Of a stretch of DNA of 5,994 nucleotides, positions 5,605 through 5,994 are shown piece after piece. The stretch spans positions 8,532 through 14,525 of the forward strand of contig PBBR01000024.1 in the NCBI GenBank assembly GCA_002716645.1. Direction: 5' to 3'. The translations under genes were made by a program, and so were the position numbers. The DNA is from Chloroflexota bacterium (GTDB lineage Bacteria; Chloroflexota; Dehalococcoidia; UBA3495). Numbering within the stretch: the stretch's first letter is position 1; the number at the start of each line of letters is the position of its first letter. The notes beneath the pieces are model-generated. The model saw only the letters and a program-made list of their open reading frames with translations, did not search any database and was not told where the DNA came from.

Positions 5605-5994
5605 TTAGATGATCGGATTGTGTGCCCAAAAGTCTACTAGGATAGCTCGGACCTTACCGGGTTCATTTGAAAGAAGTCCGTGTTCTGCCCCCTCAATAGT
5701 ATGAAACGTTGCGTTCTGAATTTTCTTATTCAAGTCTTTACCACATCGTATAGGAATTCGGGTATCAGAGCTACCATGTATTATTACTGTAGGCATTGTA
5801 ATTTCGTTTAAGCGTTTATCTATACTGTCTGAAATATCGATGTAGCTACGCATAGTTGAAACTATTCCATCATATTGTTTCAGATTGAGTTCAAGCAAAT
5901 GCTGGAAATGGGTAGGTTCAGCTTCCCGAAGGCCAGGTCTCCGAACGTCCAATGCATTAGCTACTTGCGTCCGTTTGCTGGAAGCTGAGGTATC
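5605..5994 (-). CDS. Alpha/beta hydrolase (C-terminal part, 5' end outside window)
   Basis: The frame is open to the window's right edge, so only the last ~129 residues of an alpha/beta-fold hydrolase are seen; complete enzymes usually have 250-300 residues. The piece includes the lid/cap end and the C-terminal core strands. Catalytic acid Asp is in IIHGSSDTRIP (codon 5766-5764), and catalytic His is in EGAEHGLL (codon 5682-5680), the standard order and spacing. The nucleophile elbow (G-x-S-x-G) lies outside the window. A start at TTG 5952 would make no sense for this fold because coding similarity continues beyond it. Such enzymes hydrolyse esters, lactones or C-C bonds, and the substrate cannot be inferred. 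It precedes the VOC gene by 33 bases on the same strand, suggesting co-transcription, possibly in a small ring- or ester-degrading step, which is conjecture. Confidence 0.88.
   Translation of the reverse strand, partial: DTSASSKRTQVANALDVRRPGLREAEPTHFQHLLELNLKQYDGIVSTMRSYIDISDSIDKRLNEITMPTVIIHGSSDTRIPIRCGKDLNKKIQNATFHTIEGAEHGLLSNEPGKVRAILVDFWAHNPII

Overview
The window holds nine protein-coding genes, two of them cut by the window edges, packed closely on both strands. There are no RNA genes, mobile elements, CRISPR arrays or long repeats. Composition is moderate to low GC by eye, and clear Shine-Dalgarno sequences precede most starts. The gene mix is a free-living bacterium's: CoA-dependent carbon catabolism, an HpcH/HpaI aldolase, a PII protein, an EVE protein, a VOC protein and an alpha/beta hydrolase. 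It would suit an uncultivated marine lineage such as the SAR202 Chloroflexota, but that placement is a guess from gene content and is not proven by any marker here.

Layout. Bases 1-423 (+) are the C-terminal part of an HpcH/HpaI-family aldolase, closed by a 13-bp perfect hairpin (454-486) that lies between converging genes and may act in both directions. A minus-strand group follows, transcribed from about 2400 down to 486: a DUF35 zinc-ribbon/OB-fold protein (2377-1955), a thiolase-fold lipid-transfer-type protein (1945-791) and a small unrecognised protein (758-486). Divergently, on the plus strand, lies a CaiC-like acyl-CoA synthetase (2519-4168). The roughly 140-bp gap between the two directions (2378-2518) should hold both promoters. 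Next on the plus strand come a PII signalling protein with an unusual T-loop (4242-4586) and an EVE-domain protein (4657-5136). The window ends with a minus-strand pair converging on the EVE gene: an alpha/beta hydrolase whose N-terminus lies outside the window (5994-5605) and a GLOD5-like VOC protein (5571-5161).

How they work together. The ligase, thiolase and DUF35 protein form a plausible catabolic module. The ligase would load a carboxylic acid onto CoA, and the thiolase/DUF35 pair would cleave or form a C-C bond in the acyl-CoA. Partnership of DUF35 proteins with thiolase-fold enzymes is known; the substrate here cannot be read from sequence. The PII gene has its own strong ribosome site and probably its own promoter.

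The most notable details are an Arg in place of the usual A10 lysine of the ligase, a glycine-rich PII T-loop two residues longer than that of E. coli GlnB, and a small unassigned protein at the end of the thiolase operon. I see no clear evidence of a wholly new system; most of the region looks like ordinary metabolic genes.
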